Assembly (NCBI RefSeq): GCF_017814435.1
Contig: NZ_JAGJCB010000025.1
Location: forward strand, 1-48,773
From: Mariniflexile gromovii
Lineage (GTDB): Bacteria; Bacteroidota; Bacteroidia; Flavobacteriales; Flavobacteriaceae
Direction of reading: 5' to 3'
DNA: 48,773 bases
Position numbers and translations under genes: made by a program. Every line of letters starts with the position of its first letter. The stretch's first letter is position 1. The notes beneath the pieces were generated by a model. The model searched no databases. It was not told the origin of the DNA and saw only the letters and a list, made by a program, of their open reading frames with translations. This document shows, one piece after another, positions 8,474-16,086 of this stretch.

Positions 8474-9883
8474 TCATCTTTTCTCCAAAAGTATAACATT
8501 TTCAACATGGAATGTTTGCGGAAACATATCTACAGCTTGTGTTTTTGTTACCTTATAAATAGCGTCCATAAGCTCTAAATCCCGGGCTTGTGTAGCACTG
8601 TTACAACTTACATACACTACTTTTTTAGGAGCTATGTTTAGTATTTGTTGCACAACATCTTTATGCATGCCGTCACGCGGTGGGTCGGTAATAATAATAT
8701 CCGGTTGCCCGTGTGCGGTAATAAATGCATCGTTAAACACATGTTTCATATCGCCTACAAAGAATTCAACGTTATTAATGCCGTTTAATTGTGCATTTTC
8801 TTTGGCAGCGGTAATAGCATCAGGAACAGCTTCAACACCAATTACTTTTTTAGCTTGTTTTGCAACAAACTGCGCAATGGTACCTGTGCCCGTATATAAA
8901 TCGTAAACCAGTTCATTGCCCGTTAAGCCAGCAAAGTTTCGGGTTATTTTATACAATTCATAAGCTTGCTCGGAATTGGTTTGATAAAACGATTTTGCAT
9001 TTATTTTGAATTTCAAACCTTCCATTTCTTCAAAAATGTGGTCTTCACCTTTATAGCAAATCACTTCTTGGTCGTAAATGGTATCGTTTGCTTTTTCATT
9101 GATGATGTATTGTAATGAGGTTATCTGCGGAAATGTTTCAGCTAGAAAATCCAATAACATAATGCGTTTTACTTTATCTTCTTTGAAAAATTGAATGACC
9201 ACCATCACATCGCCCGTAGTAGATGTACGAATCATCATGGTTCTTAATAAACCTATTTGATTACGTGTGTTGAAAAATTCAAAATTATTATCAAGCGCAA
9301 ATTGCTTCACCGCATTTCTAATAGCATTAGAAGGATCTGCTTGCAAATGGCATTTTTTAATGTCCAAAATCTTGTCCCACATACCAGGAATGTGGAAACC
9401 TAGGGCATTTCTATCGCCCAAATCGGCATCCGATTGAATTTCTTCCAAGGTTAACCACCGACTATCGCTAAATGAAAATTCCATTTTATTTCGGTAGAAA
9501 TATTGATTGGCTGAGCCTAAAATAGGCGTAATCTCTGGTAATTCTATATGCCCAATACGGGTTAAGTTATTGGTAACTTCTTTTTGTTTGTAATACAGTT
9601 GATGTTCATAGCCCATATCTTGCCACTTGCAACCGCCACAAACACCAAAATGTTCGCAAACCGGAGTCGTTCTTTTATCGGACAATTTATGAAATACGGT
9701 GGCTTTCGCTTCGTAATAGGCTTTACGGGCTTTAAAAGTTTGCACATCTACCACATCACCGGGTACGGTATTGGATAGAAAGATAACCTTTCCATCGGGT
9801 GCTTTTGCAATGGTTTTTCCTTTGGCACCAGCATCTAAAACTTCAACGTTTGTAAACGCTTGTTTTTTCGTTCTTTTTGACAT
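8474..9883 (-). CDS. rlmD: 23S rRNA (uracil-C5)-methyltransferase RlmD
   Basis: This SAM-dependent enzyme of the RumA family methylates a specific uracil (U1939 in E. coli numbering) in 23S rRNA. The 469-aa protein has an N-terminal TRAM domain (about 12-65) and an Fe-S cluster site, Cys76, Cys82, Cys85 (CEHFGVCGGC) and Cys178. The SAM-binding motif is DLYTGTGTIAQF, followed by the DPPRDG motif. The catalytic nucleophile is Cys427 in YVSCNSATQARD, and the general base is probably Glu461 in FHVENV. It is first in a five-gene minus-strand run. A TAnnTTTG element ends only four nt before the ATG, so the transcript may be leaderless. Confidence 0.93.
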   Translation of the reverse strand: MSKRTKKQAFTNVEVLDAGAKGKTIAKAPDGKVIFLSNTVPGDVVDVQTFKARKAYYEAKATVFHKLSDKRTTPVCEHFGVCGGCKWQDMGYEHQLYYKQKEVTNNLTRIGHIELPEITPILGSANQYFYRNKMEFSFSDSRWLTLEEIQSDADLGDRNALGFHIPGMWDKILDIKKCHLQADPSNAIRNAVKQFALDNNFEFFNTRNQIGLLRTMMIRTSTTGDVMVVIQFFKEDKVKRIMLLDFLAETFPQITSLQYIINEKANDTIYDQEVICYKGEDHIFEEMEGLKFKINAKSFYQTNSEQAYELYKITRNFAGLTGNELVYDLYTGTGTIAQFVAKQAKKVIGVEAVPDAITAAKENAQLNGINNVEFFVGDMKHVFNDAFITAHGQPDIIITDPPRDGMHKDVVQQILNIAPKKVVYVSCNSATQARDLELMDAIYKVTKTQAVDMFPQTFHVENVILLEKR

Positions 9884-9887
9884 GCTG

Positions 9888-9895
9888 CAAAAGTA
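9888..9895 (-). promoter_or_regulatory. Candidate -7 element abutting the rlmD start
   Basis: The minus strand reads TACTTTTG, an exact TAnnTTTG match, with only 4 nt between it and the rlmD ATG. If used, transcription would begin at or very near the start codon. Confidence 0.38.
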
Positions 9896-9900
9896 ATGAA

Positions 9901-9938
9901 ACGATTTACGATTTACGATTTTTGATTAACGATTTTTA
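9901..9938. repeat. Short ACGATTT tandem repeat
   Basis: ACGATTT occurs three times back to back from 9901 and once more, as ACGATTTTT, from 9929. It is a low-complexity spacer directly upstream of rlmD, and no coding role is seen. Confidence 0.7.
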
Positions 9939-9947
9939 ATTAAGGAG

Positions 9948-10042
9948 TTTCAAAGTTGCAAAGTAACATAGAATCTATGTAAAAAATGGCCATTCAAACA
10001 ATCTAAAAAGCTTTGAAACTTTGTGACTTTGCAACTTTGTAA
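9948..10042. repeat. Inverted repeat built from an 8-bp CTTTGnnA unit
   Basis: The left arm (9948-9967) and right arm (10023-10042) are 20 nt each and complementary at 18 positions, with a 55-nt spacer. The right side is a tandem array of period 8: CTTTGAAA, CTTTGTGA, CTTTGCAA, CTTTGTAA (10011-10042). The spacer contains the small palindrome CATAGA-A-TCTATG (9967-9979). The same period-8 motif returns at 33880-33919. Confidence 0.7.
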
Positions 10043-10171
10043 CTACAAAGAATATTCACTAACTTGCACCTCTATCCGGGGATGATTTCTCTCCCACGCT
10101 GCTTTTCCGTCCTGATAACTATTGGGGTCTTGGAAGAATAAAGGTACAGTAGGAATGGTTATTTTATCAAT
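10043..10171 (-). pseudogene. Possible remnant of a gene C-terminus (about 42 codons)
   Basis: On the minus strand an open frame without a start codon runs from just after an in-frame TAA (10172-10174) to a TAG at 10043-10045. Its translation looks protein-like ([13 protein letters not shown], then KAAWERNHPRIEVQVSEYSL), and its base composition is visibly richer in G and C than the flanking spacer. It has no ATG and is cut off by the rocD upstream region, so it looks like the tail of a lost or truncated gene. I do not recognise the family. A chance open frame cannot be excluded. Confidence 0.3.
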
Positions 10172-10188
10172 TTAAAATTTTATTTAAA

Positions 10189-11433
10189 ATGGCTGTTTTA
10201 GAACAATTAACTTCGCAACAAGCGATAGATTTAGAAAAACGTTACGGATCAAACACATATCACCCTTTACCGGTGGTTTTAAGTAAAGGTGAAGGTGTAT
10301 TTGTTTGGGATGTAAACGGAAAAAAGTATTACGATTTTTTATCAGCATATTCAGCTGTAAACCAAGGGCATTGTCATCCAAAAATTGTAAATGCATTAAT
10401 TAAACAAGCACAAACATTAACTTTAACTTCTAGAGCATTTCATAATGATGTGCTCGGGAAATACGAGAAATTTGCTTGTGAATACTTTGGTTATGATAAG
10501 TTGTTGCCAATGAATTCTGGTGCAGAAGCCGTAGAAGCTGCTATTAAACTTTGCAGAAAATGGGGCTATGAAGTAAAAGGCATTAAGGAGCATGAAGCTA
10601 AAATTATTGTTTGCAACAAAAATTTTCATGGACGTACCACCACTATTGTTTCTTTTTCAAGTGACGAAACTGCGAACAAGAATTTTGGTCCCTATTCCAA
10701 TGGTTTTATTAATATCGATTTTGATGATTTAGAAGCTCTTGAAACCGTATTAAAAAGCAACAAAAACATTGCAGGCTTTTTGGTAGAACCTATTCAAGGT
10801 GAAGCAGGCGTATATGTACCAAGTGAAGGGTTTTTGAGACATGCAAAAGCACTGTGTGAACAGCATAATGTTTTGTTTATTGCAGATGAAATACAAACGG
10901 GAATAGCAAGAACGGGCAAACTTTTGGCAGTTGACCATGAAAATGTTAAACCCGATATTTTAATTTTAGGTAAAGCTTTGAGTGGTGGTGTTTATCCGGT
11001 AAGTGCTGCTTTAGCAAATAATAATATTATGGATGTATTAACTCCTGGAACGCATGGCAGTACTTTTGGGGGCAACCCCATGGCGGCGGCAGTTGCAATA
11101 GCTGCTCTTGAAGTAATTAGGGATGAAAACCTTGCTGAAAACGCTGGAGCTTTAGGACAATTGTTCAGAAGTGAATTAAATAAATATATTGAAACAAGCA
11201 GTATTGTAAATTTAGTAAGAGGTAAAGGTTTGTTAAACGCCATAGTTATTAACGATACAGAAGATAGCGGTACCGCTTGGAATATTTGTTTGGCTTTGCG
11301 GGATAATGGTTTGTTGGCAAAACCAACCCATGGTAATATCATACGCTTTGCACCACCATTGGTCATGACAAAAGAACAACTATTGGATTGCGTTGCTATT
11401 ATAACAAAAACACTCAAACAATTTGAAAAGTAA
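10189..11433 (+). CDS. rocD: Ornithine--oxo-acid transaminase
   Basis: RocD is a PLP-dependent class III aminotransferase that converts ornithine and 2-oxoglutarate to glutamate-5-semialdehyde and glutamate, in arginine/ornithine catabolism or proline synthesis. The 414-aa length is usual. Visible features are [15 protein letters not shown] (about 50-64), the phosphate-binding MNSGAEAVE (108-116), HGRTTT (147-152), Asp233 in IADEIQTG, and the Schiff-base Lys262 in LGKALSGG. It is a single gene with a bidirectional terminator 27 nt downstream. No promoter consensus was found directly upstream. Its functional neighbour is the agmatine pathway on the other strand. Confidence 0.95.
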   Translation: MAVLEQLTSQQAIDLEKRYGSNTYHPLPVVLSKGEGVFVWDVNGKKYYDFLSAYSAVNQGHCHPKIVNALIKQAQTLTLTSRAFHNDVLGKYEKFACEYFGYDKLLPMNSGAEAVEAAIKLCRKWGYEVKGIKEHEAKIIVCNKNFHGRTTTIVSFSSDETANKNFGPYSNGFINIDFDDLEALETVLKSNKNIAGFLVEPIQGEAGVYVPSEGFLRHAKALCEQHNVLFIADEIQTGIARTGKLLAVDHENVKPDILILGKALSGGVYPVSAALANNNIMDVLTPGTHGSTFGGNPMAAAVAIAALEVIRDENLAENAGALGQLFRSELNKYIETSSIVNLVRGKGLLNAIVINDTEDSGTAWNICLALRDNGLLAKPTHGNIIRFAPPLVMTKEQLLDCVAIITKTLKQFEK

Positions 11434-11460
11434 TATTGTTGAGTAAAAACACAATAAAAA

Positions 11461-11478
11461 AGCGACCATTTGGTCGCT
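11461..11478. terminator. Bidirectional terminator between rocD and the CCC-motif gene
   Basis: A perfect palindrome, AGCGACCA/TGGTCGCT, with an A-run before it and a T-run after it. It can end rocD on the plus strand and the convergent 11505-11837 gene on the minus strand. Confidence 0.88.
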
Positions 11479-11504
11479 TTTTTTATTTCTATATATGAAT
11501 GAAA

Positions 11505-11837
11505 TTATTGTCCCATATATTCACGCATTCTTTCCTGCATTAATTCTTGGTCTTGCATAGTATCCCATCCAAAAACAGATATAACCCAAACAACAAAAAT
11601 TAAATATAAAACACTTAGTACAATACCAATAATAGCAAGTATTTTTCCTGTTTTTACATTTGAATATCCAATATAAATTTCTGGGTTTGCTATATAGAGT
11701 TTAGTTGCTTTAGAGGCTAAAATAATAGCTGTAATACCTAATGCTAAACCAATAATACCATAGCAACAACAGGTAACTATTGATAAGATTCCGAATACTA
11801 AAATGAGTGTTGAATTTGGTAGTTTTTGTTGTTCCAT
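11505..11837 (-). CDS. CCC-motif small membrane protein
   Basis: A 110-aa protein with two hydrophobic segments (about 10-40 and 64-90). Three consecutive cysteines at 23-25 (IVTCCCYG) characterise the Bacteroidota CCC-motif membrane protein family (DUF4190-like organisation). The C-terminus is charged (QDQELMQERMREYMG). It follows the DUF2752 gene by 11 nt and ends at a strong terminator, so the two form a small operon as in other flavobacteria. Function is unknown; the Cys triad could bind metal or be lipidated, but nothing in the sequence decides this. Confidence 0.82.
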   Translation of the reverse strand: MEQQKLPNSTLILVFGILSIVTCCCYGIIGLALGITAIILASKATKLYIANPEIYIGYSNVKTGKILAIIGIVLSVLYLIFVVWVISVFGWDTMQDQELMQERMREYMGQ

Positions 11838-11848
11838 AAAAATTTTTG

Positions 11849-12136
11849 TTAGATTAGAAATGTTTTTATTATAAAATTGGCAATAATTACAACGGCGTTT
11901 AAAACAGCCAAAATAAAAATTATTGTATTAGCATTTTTGAAATTCTTGAAAAAATTTATAGTTATAATTACAAAAAGCAATAATAATGTATAAATAGCTG
12001 GATACATATAAAATGCAGATGTAAATTCACCGTGAATTATTAGGGATAAAGACCGTTGAAAACCACAGCCCATGCATTCAAAACCAAAAAACTTTTTGTT
12101 TAAACAAGGCAACATGTAATCGTCTAAAGAAGACAT
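11849..12136 (-). CDS. DUF2752 family membrane protein
   Basis: A 95-aa protein whose N-terminus carries FGFECMGCGFQRSL (Cys21, Cys24), the conserved CxxCG signature of DUF2752, followed by two predicted membrane helices (about 44-60 and 70-92). The start is supported by an upstream -7 element (12156-12163), giving a leader of about 15-20 nt. It is transcribed with the CCC-motif gene 11 nt downstream. Biochemical function is unknown. Confidence 0.85.
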   Translation of the reverse strand: MSSLDDYMLPCLNKKFFGFECMGCGFQRSLSLIIHGEFTSAFYMYPAIYTLLLLFVIITINFFKNFKNANTIIFILAVLNAVVIIANFIIKTFLI

Positions 12137-12155
12137 ACTATAATTTTTAGTTTTT

Positions 12156-12163
12156 CAAATTTA
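12156..12163 (-). promoter_or_regulatory. Candidate -7 element of the DUF2752/CCC operon
   Basis: The minus strand reads TAAATTTG (exact TAnnTTTG), 19 nt before the start codon. No clear -33 TTG at 19-21 nt was found. Confidence 0.4.
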
Positions 12164-12199
12164 TTAAAATTATAGAAGTGTTGTTGGTTTTTTGCACCG

Positions 12200-14128
12200 C
12201 TATTTTTTACCGCCAACAATAATTTTTTTACTGAAAAATTGATCGTTTTCTAATAGTATGTTTACAATATAAACACCATCGCTTAAACTTTTTGTAGAGT
12301 AAGATTGCGTAGTTTGTTTAGAACGTATTTTTTTATTGAGAACAAGTTTGCCTGTAGCATCAAACAACTTAAACGATTCTATATTTATAGCTTTCGGGTT
12401 GTTTATAGTTAATGAAGAACTGTTATTGTTATGATATACTTCTACGGACTTAAATTCATCAAAATCAGTACTTAGTGTGTTTTTGGTGAAAGTGATTTCA
12501 AAACGATTGTTATAAGTCCCTTTTGGAAGATTTATATTAAAAGTTCCATTTACAACATCAGTATAAACATTTGTAAGTTTATCAAAAACATAAACTTCAA
12601 GACTTTCGGGTGTTTCTTTTAATCTGTTTATTGAAATGCTAAAATTAGAATTGGTTTTGCTGGTTTTTAGTCCAAAAGGTATTTTAACATCTTGGGCATA
12701 ATTAATGGATTTGACAACCAATTCTTTGTCACTAGAAACTAAATATGCATCTGAACTTAATTCATTTATGTTTCTAGCATCATAAAATTTATTGTAAACA
12801 TTATTGTTTGGAGTACTTTCTCTAAAAGCTATTACATTTTCCTTATAAAATGTATTGTCAATATGTGTATGAAGTCTTATTTCAGGAATGATAGTAGGTT
12901 GATTAACAATGGTATTATAATCTACACCATTGTTGGATTGAGGAATGATTTTTTCTTTTGAAATATTATTTTTTAAGTTTTTGTTTTTAGCAAAAATAGA
13001 GCCGTCACCACCAGGGTTAGAATCCTCTGGAAAATAAACACGCATTGAGTTTTCAAAAATGGCATCACCACCATTAACATTACTGGCAATTACAAACCCT
13101 TGCCCAATAGCGGCAAAGCGTCTTTGGTTGTTGGCACTAAAATCGGTCGTGTTTAGAGAGGTGGTGCCAATGGTGCTTCCATCGCCATTATAATTTTCAA
13201 AAGGGGCGACTGCATAGTTTCCGTTATCGAATAAATCAAAAGGATCTCCGGGTGCATAAGTGCTATAACCTCCTTCATAATCAACTAAATAATGGGAGTT
13301 TTTTTGTTTTTGTTCCCAGAAAAATATTTCACCACTTAAATCTGCATCATTGTTGGGGTGGATAAGAAATAGTTTCAAATCTAAAGCAGAAGGGTATGGG
13401 TTGCCGGTTAAGGTTTCAGCATAATTAGGAGTACCGGAATTAGGTTGATTATCAACACCGTCAAATGAGCAACTAACCGTAATGGTGCCATTATTTGGTC
13501 TGCCTCTAAAATCTAAAACATTATTAATATTGGGGCTTCCTTTTTGTGTAAATCCATAGCCTGTGCCAACATCTCCTGTATTTGAAATTTTTTTCCAACT
13601 ATAGTAACCTTCACCATCTTTTAGCGTGTGCATCCAATAACTGGATAATTCTGTAGCAGTTCCGTTATAGGCTGTAGTGTACAAATAGGAAGTTGAATTT
13701 ATATTGGCTAAATCTGTAGCATCTACGGGATCGTATATATTGGAACCGTTAAAATCGACGTTCGTTTTTGTAGTACCATCAACACTAACACCAACAGGAG
13801 AACACCAATAGTTGTATTCATAAATATTTGTTGTTTGGTTTTGGTATATTGAGAAATTGCCCGCATCAGAGTTCTTTACATCTGCAATTTGATAGAGTTG
13901 CGCATCACCTCTAAAATACAAGTTTGAGGTTGGTGTTTCTAACCTAATGTCGTTAGTAACAGTTACTACAACATCTTTAGCGTACAAATACGTGTTATTA
14001 CCTACATACAAATCTTGGGAAAAACTAATATCAGCAAAAGACAAAAACATTACCAAACCTATAAATGGTTTAGGTAACTTTTTAATTTTTGTATAAATTA
14101 AAAGTGAAATTAAGGATTTGTACTTCAT
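12200..14128 (-). CDS. T9SS type A sorting domain protein
   Basis: A 642-aa secreted protein. The first 38 residues form a long signal peptide (basic n-region, hydrophobic core about 22-34, ending SFSQ). The body (about 39-560) is homologous to residues about 950-1390 of the protein at 408-4814, sharing YNYWCSPVG, a GRPNNGTI motif, GNPYPSALD, the FWEQ/FWEH and HYL motifs, and a conserved GQGF motif. The last about 75 residues (SFKLFDATGKLVLNKKI, LSDGVYIVNILL, FSKKIIVGGKK) are a T9SS sorting domain, so export by the type IX system is expected. It has its own -7 promoter element (14149-14156). No enzymatic motif was recognised. It looks like a lean paralogue lacking the Ig-like array. Confidence 0.87.
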   Translation of the reverse strand: MKYKSLISLLIYTKIKKLPKPFIGLVMFLSFADISFSQDLYVGNNTYLYAKDVVVTVTNDIRLETPTSNLYFRGDAQLYQIADVKNSDAGNFSIYQNQTTNIYEYNYWCSPVGVSVDGTTKTNVDFNGSNIYDPVDATDLANINSTSYLYTTAYNGTATELSSYWMHTLKDGEGYYSWKKISNTGDVGTGYGFTQKGSPNINNVLDFRGRPNNGTITVSCSFDGVDNQPNSGTPNYAETLTGNPYPSALDLKLFLIHPNNDADLSGEIFFWEQKQKNSHYLVDYEGGYSTYAPGDPFDLFDNGNYAVAPFENYNGDGSTIGTTSLNTTDFSANNQRRFAAIGQGFVIASNVNGGDAIFENSMRVYFPEDSNPGGDGSIFAKNKNLKNNISKEKIIPQSNNGVDYNTIVNQPTIIPEIRLHTHIDNTFYKENVIAFRESTPNNNVYNKFYDARNINELSSDAYLVSSDKELVVKSINYAQDVKIPFGLKTSKTNSNFSISINRLKETPESLEVYVFDKLTNVYTDVVNGTFNINLPKGTYNNRFEITFTKNTLSTDFDEFKSVEVYHNNNSSSLTINNPKAINIESFKLFDATGKLVLNKKIRSKQTTQSYSTKSLSDGVYIVNILLENDQFFSKKIIVGGKK

Positions 14129-14148
14129 GGGGTAATAATTAATTCAAT

Positions 14149-14156
14149 CAAATATA
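14149..14156 (-). promoter_or_regulatory. Candidate -7 element of the 642-aa T9SS gene
   Basis: The minus strand reads TATATTTG (exact TAnnTTTG), ending 20 nt before the ATG. No -33 element at the expected distance. Confidence 0.42.
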
Positions 14157-14306
14157 ACTATTTTCATATTAAAAACTGATCTATTTGCAATTTAATCGTT
14201 ATAAATTGCTTTTAATCGAATAAAATAGATGGTTTAATGTAAAGTGTAGGCTCTTATTTTATAATAAATTATTGTAATTTTAGAGTTCTAAATTTACATA
14301 TTAATA

Positions 14307-14495
14307 ATGAAATATTTTAACTATATAATGATAGTGCTTGGTGCTATTGTAGCTATTTATGCTAAAACAGGAACAGAGCAGAACCAATATATTTTAATTG
14401 GAGGTATTGTACTTCTTATGGTAGGGATTTATAGAATTTCTAAAACCATTCCAAGTAAAAATGAAGATGAAGATTTGAATAATGATGAAAATTAA
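14307..14495 (+). CDS. Small two-helix membrane protein
   Basis: A 62-aa protein with two hydrophobic segments (about 5-19 and 27-43) and a short acidic tail (SKNEDEDLNNDEN). It begins with ATG and ends 5 nt before the Smr gene, so the pair is probably co-transcribed. It is accepted as real because of its membrane-protein composition and tight spacing; no family is recognised. Confidence 0.65.
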   Translation: MKYFNYIMIVLGAIVAIYAKTGTEQNQYILIGGIVLLMVGIYRISKTIPSKNEDEDLNNDEN

Positions 14496-14500
14496 TAATA

Positions 14501-15064
14501 ATGATTTTTGAAGTAGGCAATAAAGTTTTGGTTTTGGATGAAGCGATGCAAGGTGTTGTAAAAAAAATAGTGGGTAATACCATTACTGTTGAAACTACGG
14601 ATGGCTTTTTGCTTGATTTTGAAAGTGAAGAGTTGGTTAAACAGACTTCAAAAAGCAGTATAAATAAAGACATGCTTTCGTATGCAAGCATAAATTCGGC
14701 TAAAAAAGAAAAGGAGCAATCAGCCAAAAGAAAACAACCTAAAACCAAAGCTAAAGACCGTTTTGAGCCTACTATGGAAGTGGATTTGCACATCAACCAA
14801 TTGGTGAAATCATCAAGAGGGATGAGTAATCATGACATGCTAACGCTGCAATTGGATACTGCAAAACGCCAATTGGATTTTGCTATTTCAAAACGCATTC
14901 AAAAAATAGTTTTTATACATGGCGTGGGCGAAGGTGTGCTAAAAGTTGAGTTAGAATACCTGTTTGGACGTTACAATAATATTAAATTCTATGATGCCAA
15001 CTACCAAAAATATGGTGTTGGAGCTACCGAAGTTTATATTTTTCAGAATGCACCTAGCAACTAA
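14501..15064 (+). CDS. Smr/MutS2-like domain protein
   Basis: A 187-aa protein. The N-terminal part (about 3-46) is a small beta-barrel like the KOW-type segment of MutS2 (VGNKVLVLDEAMQGVVKKI). A Lys-rich linker (about 65-88) leads to a C-terminal Smr domain (about 92-181) with DLH (95-97) and the IHGVGEG loop (139-145), both typical of Smr nucleases. There is no MutS ATPase core, so this is a stand-alone Smr protein. Smr domains nick or cleave structured nucleic acids, including mRNAs on collided ribosomes in some bacteria; activity here is inferred. Its TAA stop overlaps the TAG stop of the convergent lipoprotein gene. Confidence 0.85.
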   Translation: MIFEVGNKVLVLDEAMQGVVKKIVGNTITVETTDGFLLDFESEELVKQTSKSSINKDMLSYASINSAKKEKEQSAKRKQPKTKAKDRFEPTMEVDLHINQLVKSSRGMSNHDMLTLQLDTAKRQLDFAISKRIQKIVFIHGVGEGVLKVELEYLFGRYNNIKFYDANYQKYGVGATEVYIFQNAPSN

Positions 15065-15984
15065 TTAAAAGGCGGTGTTATTTTTCTGGAGGTTGATAAA
15101 TCACTATCATCTAAAACACCAAAATCAAAAACATCTAAGGATATTATTTGCAAATCGAAGTTAGACACTGTAAGCGTAACCACATAAGTCTGATAAATAG
15201 TATGCTGTCTATATTTGGTGGCCTGTGTTTTTGTTGCAACGGCAGGGTTTAAATAATCGGCAATACCATCTAAACTAATATCGTTTCCGGGATTTTGGTC
15301 TGGAGATTGATTTTCTTCGTCGCGGGTTAAAATACCATCACCATCATCATCATCATCTAAGTAGTTTGGGTCGTCATCTCCATCAGTATTTAAGGCATCA
15401 CTTAAATCGCCATCACCATTTGGGTCGGGGCTTTCATTTTTTGTAAGTACGTTATCGCCATCATCGTCTTCATCTAAATAGTTAGGAATTCCGTCACCAT
15501 CAGTATCATCGTCGGTTAAATCGCCATTACCATTAATATCTTCTAATTCTGCAGGAATGCCATCATTATCATCTTCGGTAAGTACTGTTTTAATGTGCAC
15601 ATTTCCGCTAGTACTTTCAATATCTTTAATAATTTTAACAGAAGAAAGAGGCACATCACTACAAAATAAGCCCGATGTGGGTAATGTGGTATTACTATAG
15701 GTTCTATAATTAAATACGTTTGTAGCACTTAAAGCAAAATCGGCTTCATAGGTGTTAGTAAGAGAATCAACAACAAGTATTTCGCCAATACTATCAAGTT
15801 CTGTAATTCTAATGGATAAAGATTCTGATGGATCGTTTTTTGTTTTGTAAAATACCAAACCATCGGTTCCACAAACCTGAAATGTTTCATCATAGTCAAA
15901 ATCAACGGTAATAACATCACCATCATCACATGTGTAAAAACTTAAAATTGAAAGACTAAAAAGAATAAAAAATAATGGACGCAT
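15061..15984 (-). CDS. Lipoprotein with Asp-rich calcium-binding repeats
   Basis: A 307-aa lipoprotein with a signal peptide and lipobox ending at Cys19 (SFYTC, then DDGD). The middle (about 135-245) holds several thrombospondin type 3-like Asp-rich repeats (DTDGDGIPNYLDEDDDGD, DDDPNYLDDDDDGDGI), which are known to bind Ca2+. The N-terminal part (about 25-130) is beta-rich and unassigned. The last about 60 residues (about 245-307) are also unassigned. Probable outer-membrane-anchored surface protein. A -7 element (16002-16009) lies 17 nt upstream of the start. Confidence 0.8.
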   Translation of the reverse strand: MRPLFFILFSLSILSFYTCDDGDVITVDFDYDETFQVCGTDGLVFYKTKNDPSESLSIRITELDSIGEILVVDSLTNTYEADFALSATNVFNYRTYSNTTLPTSGLFCSDVPLSSVKIIKDIESTSGNVHIKTVLTEDDNDGIPAELEDINGNGDLTDDDTDGDGIPNYLDEDDDGDNVLTKNESPDPNGDGDLSDALNTDGDDDPNYLDDDDDGDGILTRDEENQSPDQNPGNDISLDGIADYLNPAVATKTQATKYRQHTIYQTYVVTLTVSNFDLQIISLDVFDFGVLDDSDLSTSRKITPPFN

Positions 15985-16001
15985 TCGGCTTGGGTTTTAG
16001 G

Positions 16002-16009
16002 CAAAAATA
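16002..16009 (-). promoter_or_regulatory. Candidate -7 element of the Asp-rich lipoprotein gene
   Basis: The minus strand reads TATTTTTG (exact TAnnTTTG), ending 17 nt before the ATG at 15984. No -33 match at the expected distance. Confidence 0.38.
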
Positions 16010-16086
16010 AACGAATTGTTATTTATAACGCAGCATATTGATAATAATTTTATTCTAAGTATTTTTACAATCTAAAAAAAACTGAC

